From: Acanthosepion lycidas
Lineage: Eukaryota > Mollusca > Cephalopoda > Sepiida > Sepiidae
Reading direction: 5' to 3'
NCBI GenBank assembly: GCA_963932145.1
Contig: OZ010586.1
Coordinates: 50,640,389 to 50,704,388, forward strand
DNA: 64,000 nt
Positions 63,933 through 64,000 of this stretch are shown here, piece after piece; positions within the stretch are counted from its first letter, which is position 1; every line of letters starts with the position of its first letter. The notes beneath the pieces were generated by a model. The model ran no database searches and was not told where the DNA came from. It saw only the letters and a list, made by a program, of their open reading frames with translations. Both the position numbers and the translations under genes were made by a program.

Positions 63933-64000
63933 TCGGCATGTCTCTTCAGCATGTAAACAATCATTTCTCTCCATAGATTGCTTTTTTATTATCTGTGAAT

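Overview
This window is a gene-poor, AT-rich, animal-type stretch of nuclear DNA. I found no convincing host protein-coding gene, functional tRNA or rRNA gene, operon or CRISPR array. Long TA microsatellites, GATA and GT tracts, many 5'-truncated LINE ends, tRNA- and 5S-like SINE pieces, and many mariner/Tc1 relics fit a large invertebrate genome. The mix resembles what I know of cephalopods such as octopus. That assignment is inference from repeat content only.

Layout. Positions 1-12.8 kb hold SINE fragments, two LINE pieces with an R2-like C-terminal end, a decayed hAT element (8.07-9.59 kb) with a probable solo LTR nested in it, a complex minisatellite (4.45-5.10 kb), a 33-bp minisatellite (12.4-12.7 kb) and a perfect 72-bp-armed inverted repeat made of LINE DNA. 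Positions 13-21 kb hold a GC-rich hairpin element in tandem, a long reverse-strand CR1/Jockey-type LINE, a palindromic mariner MITE and a pyrimidine-rich 72-bp minisatellite. Positions 21-30 kb hold RTE-type LINE ends, a mariner relic, several short terminal-inverted-repeat elements and many TA tracts. Positions 29.3-30.75 kb hold two SINEs with a 5S-rRNA-like head in opposite orientation, sharing a nearly identical stretch of about 135 bp. Positions 34-39 kb are rich in mariner relics, one of them carrying a nested MITE. A full-length 5S-tRNA composite SINE lies at 42.9-43.26 kb and the longest CR1/Jockey-type LINE at 44.2-45.1 kb. From 45.31 to 54.24 kb a 3.41-kb block is repeated in tandem three times; the first two units are almost identical and the third lacks 1,300 bp. 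The last 10 kb hold a 26-bp minisatellite, a 26-bp-armed palindrome, an RTE LINE and a mariner relic split by a LINE with a 44-bp target-site duplication.

No genes act together here. The interesting content is the transposon biology. There are nine near-perfect palindromic MITE copies with the TTAGGTTGGTGCAAAA end, related to the class that gave rise to the human MADE1/miR-548 hairpins. There is a recurring 5S-rRNA/tRNA composite SINE, a GC-rich hairpin whose base pairing covaries between copies, and a near-identical tandem triplication.
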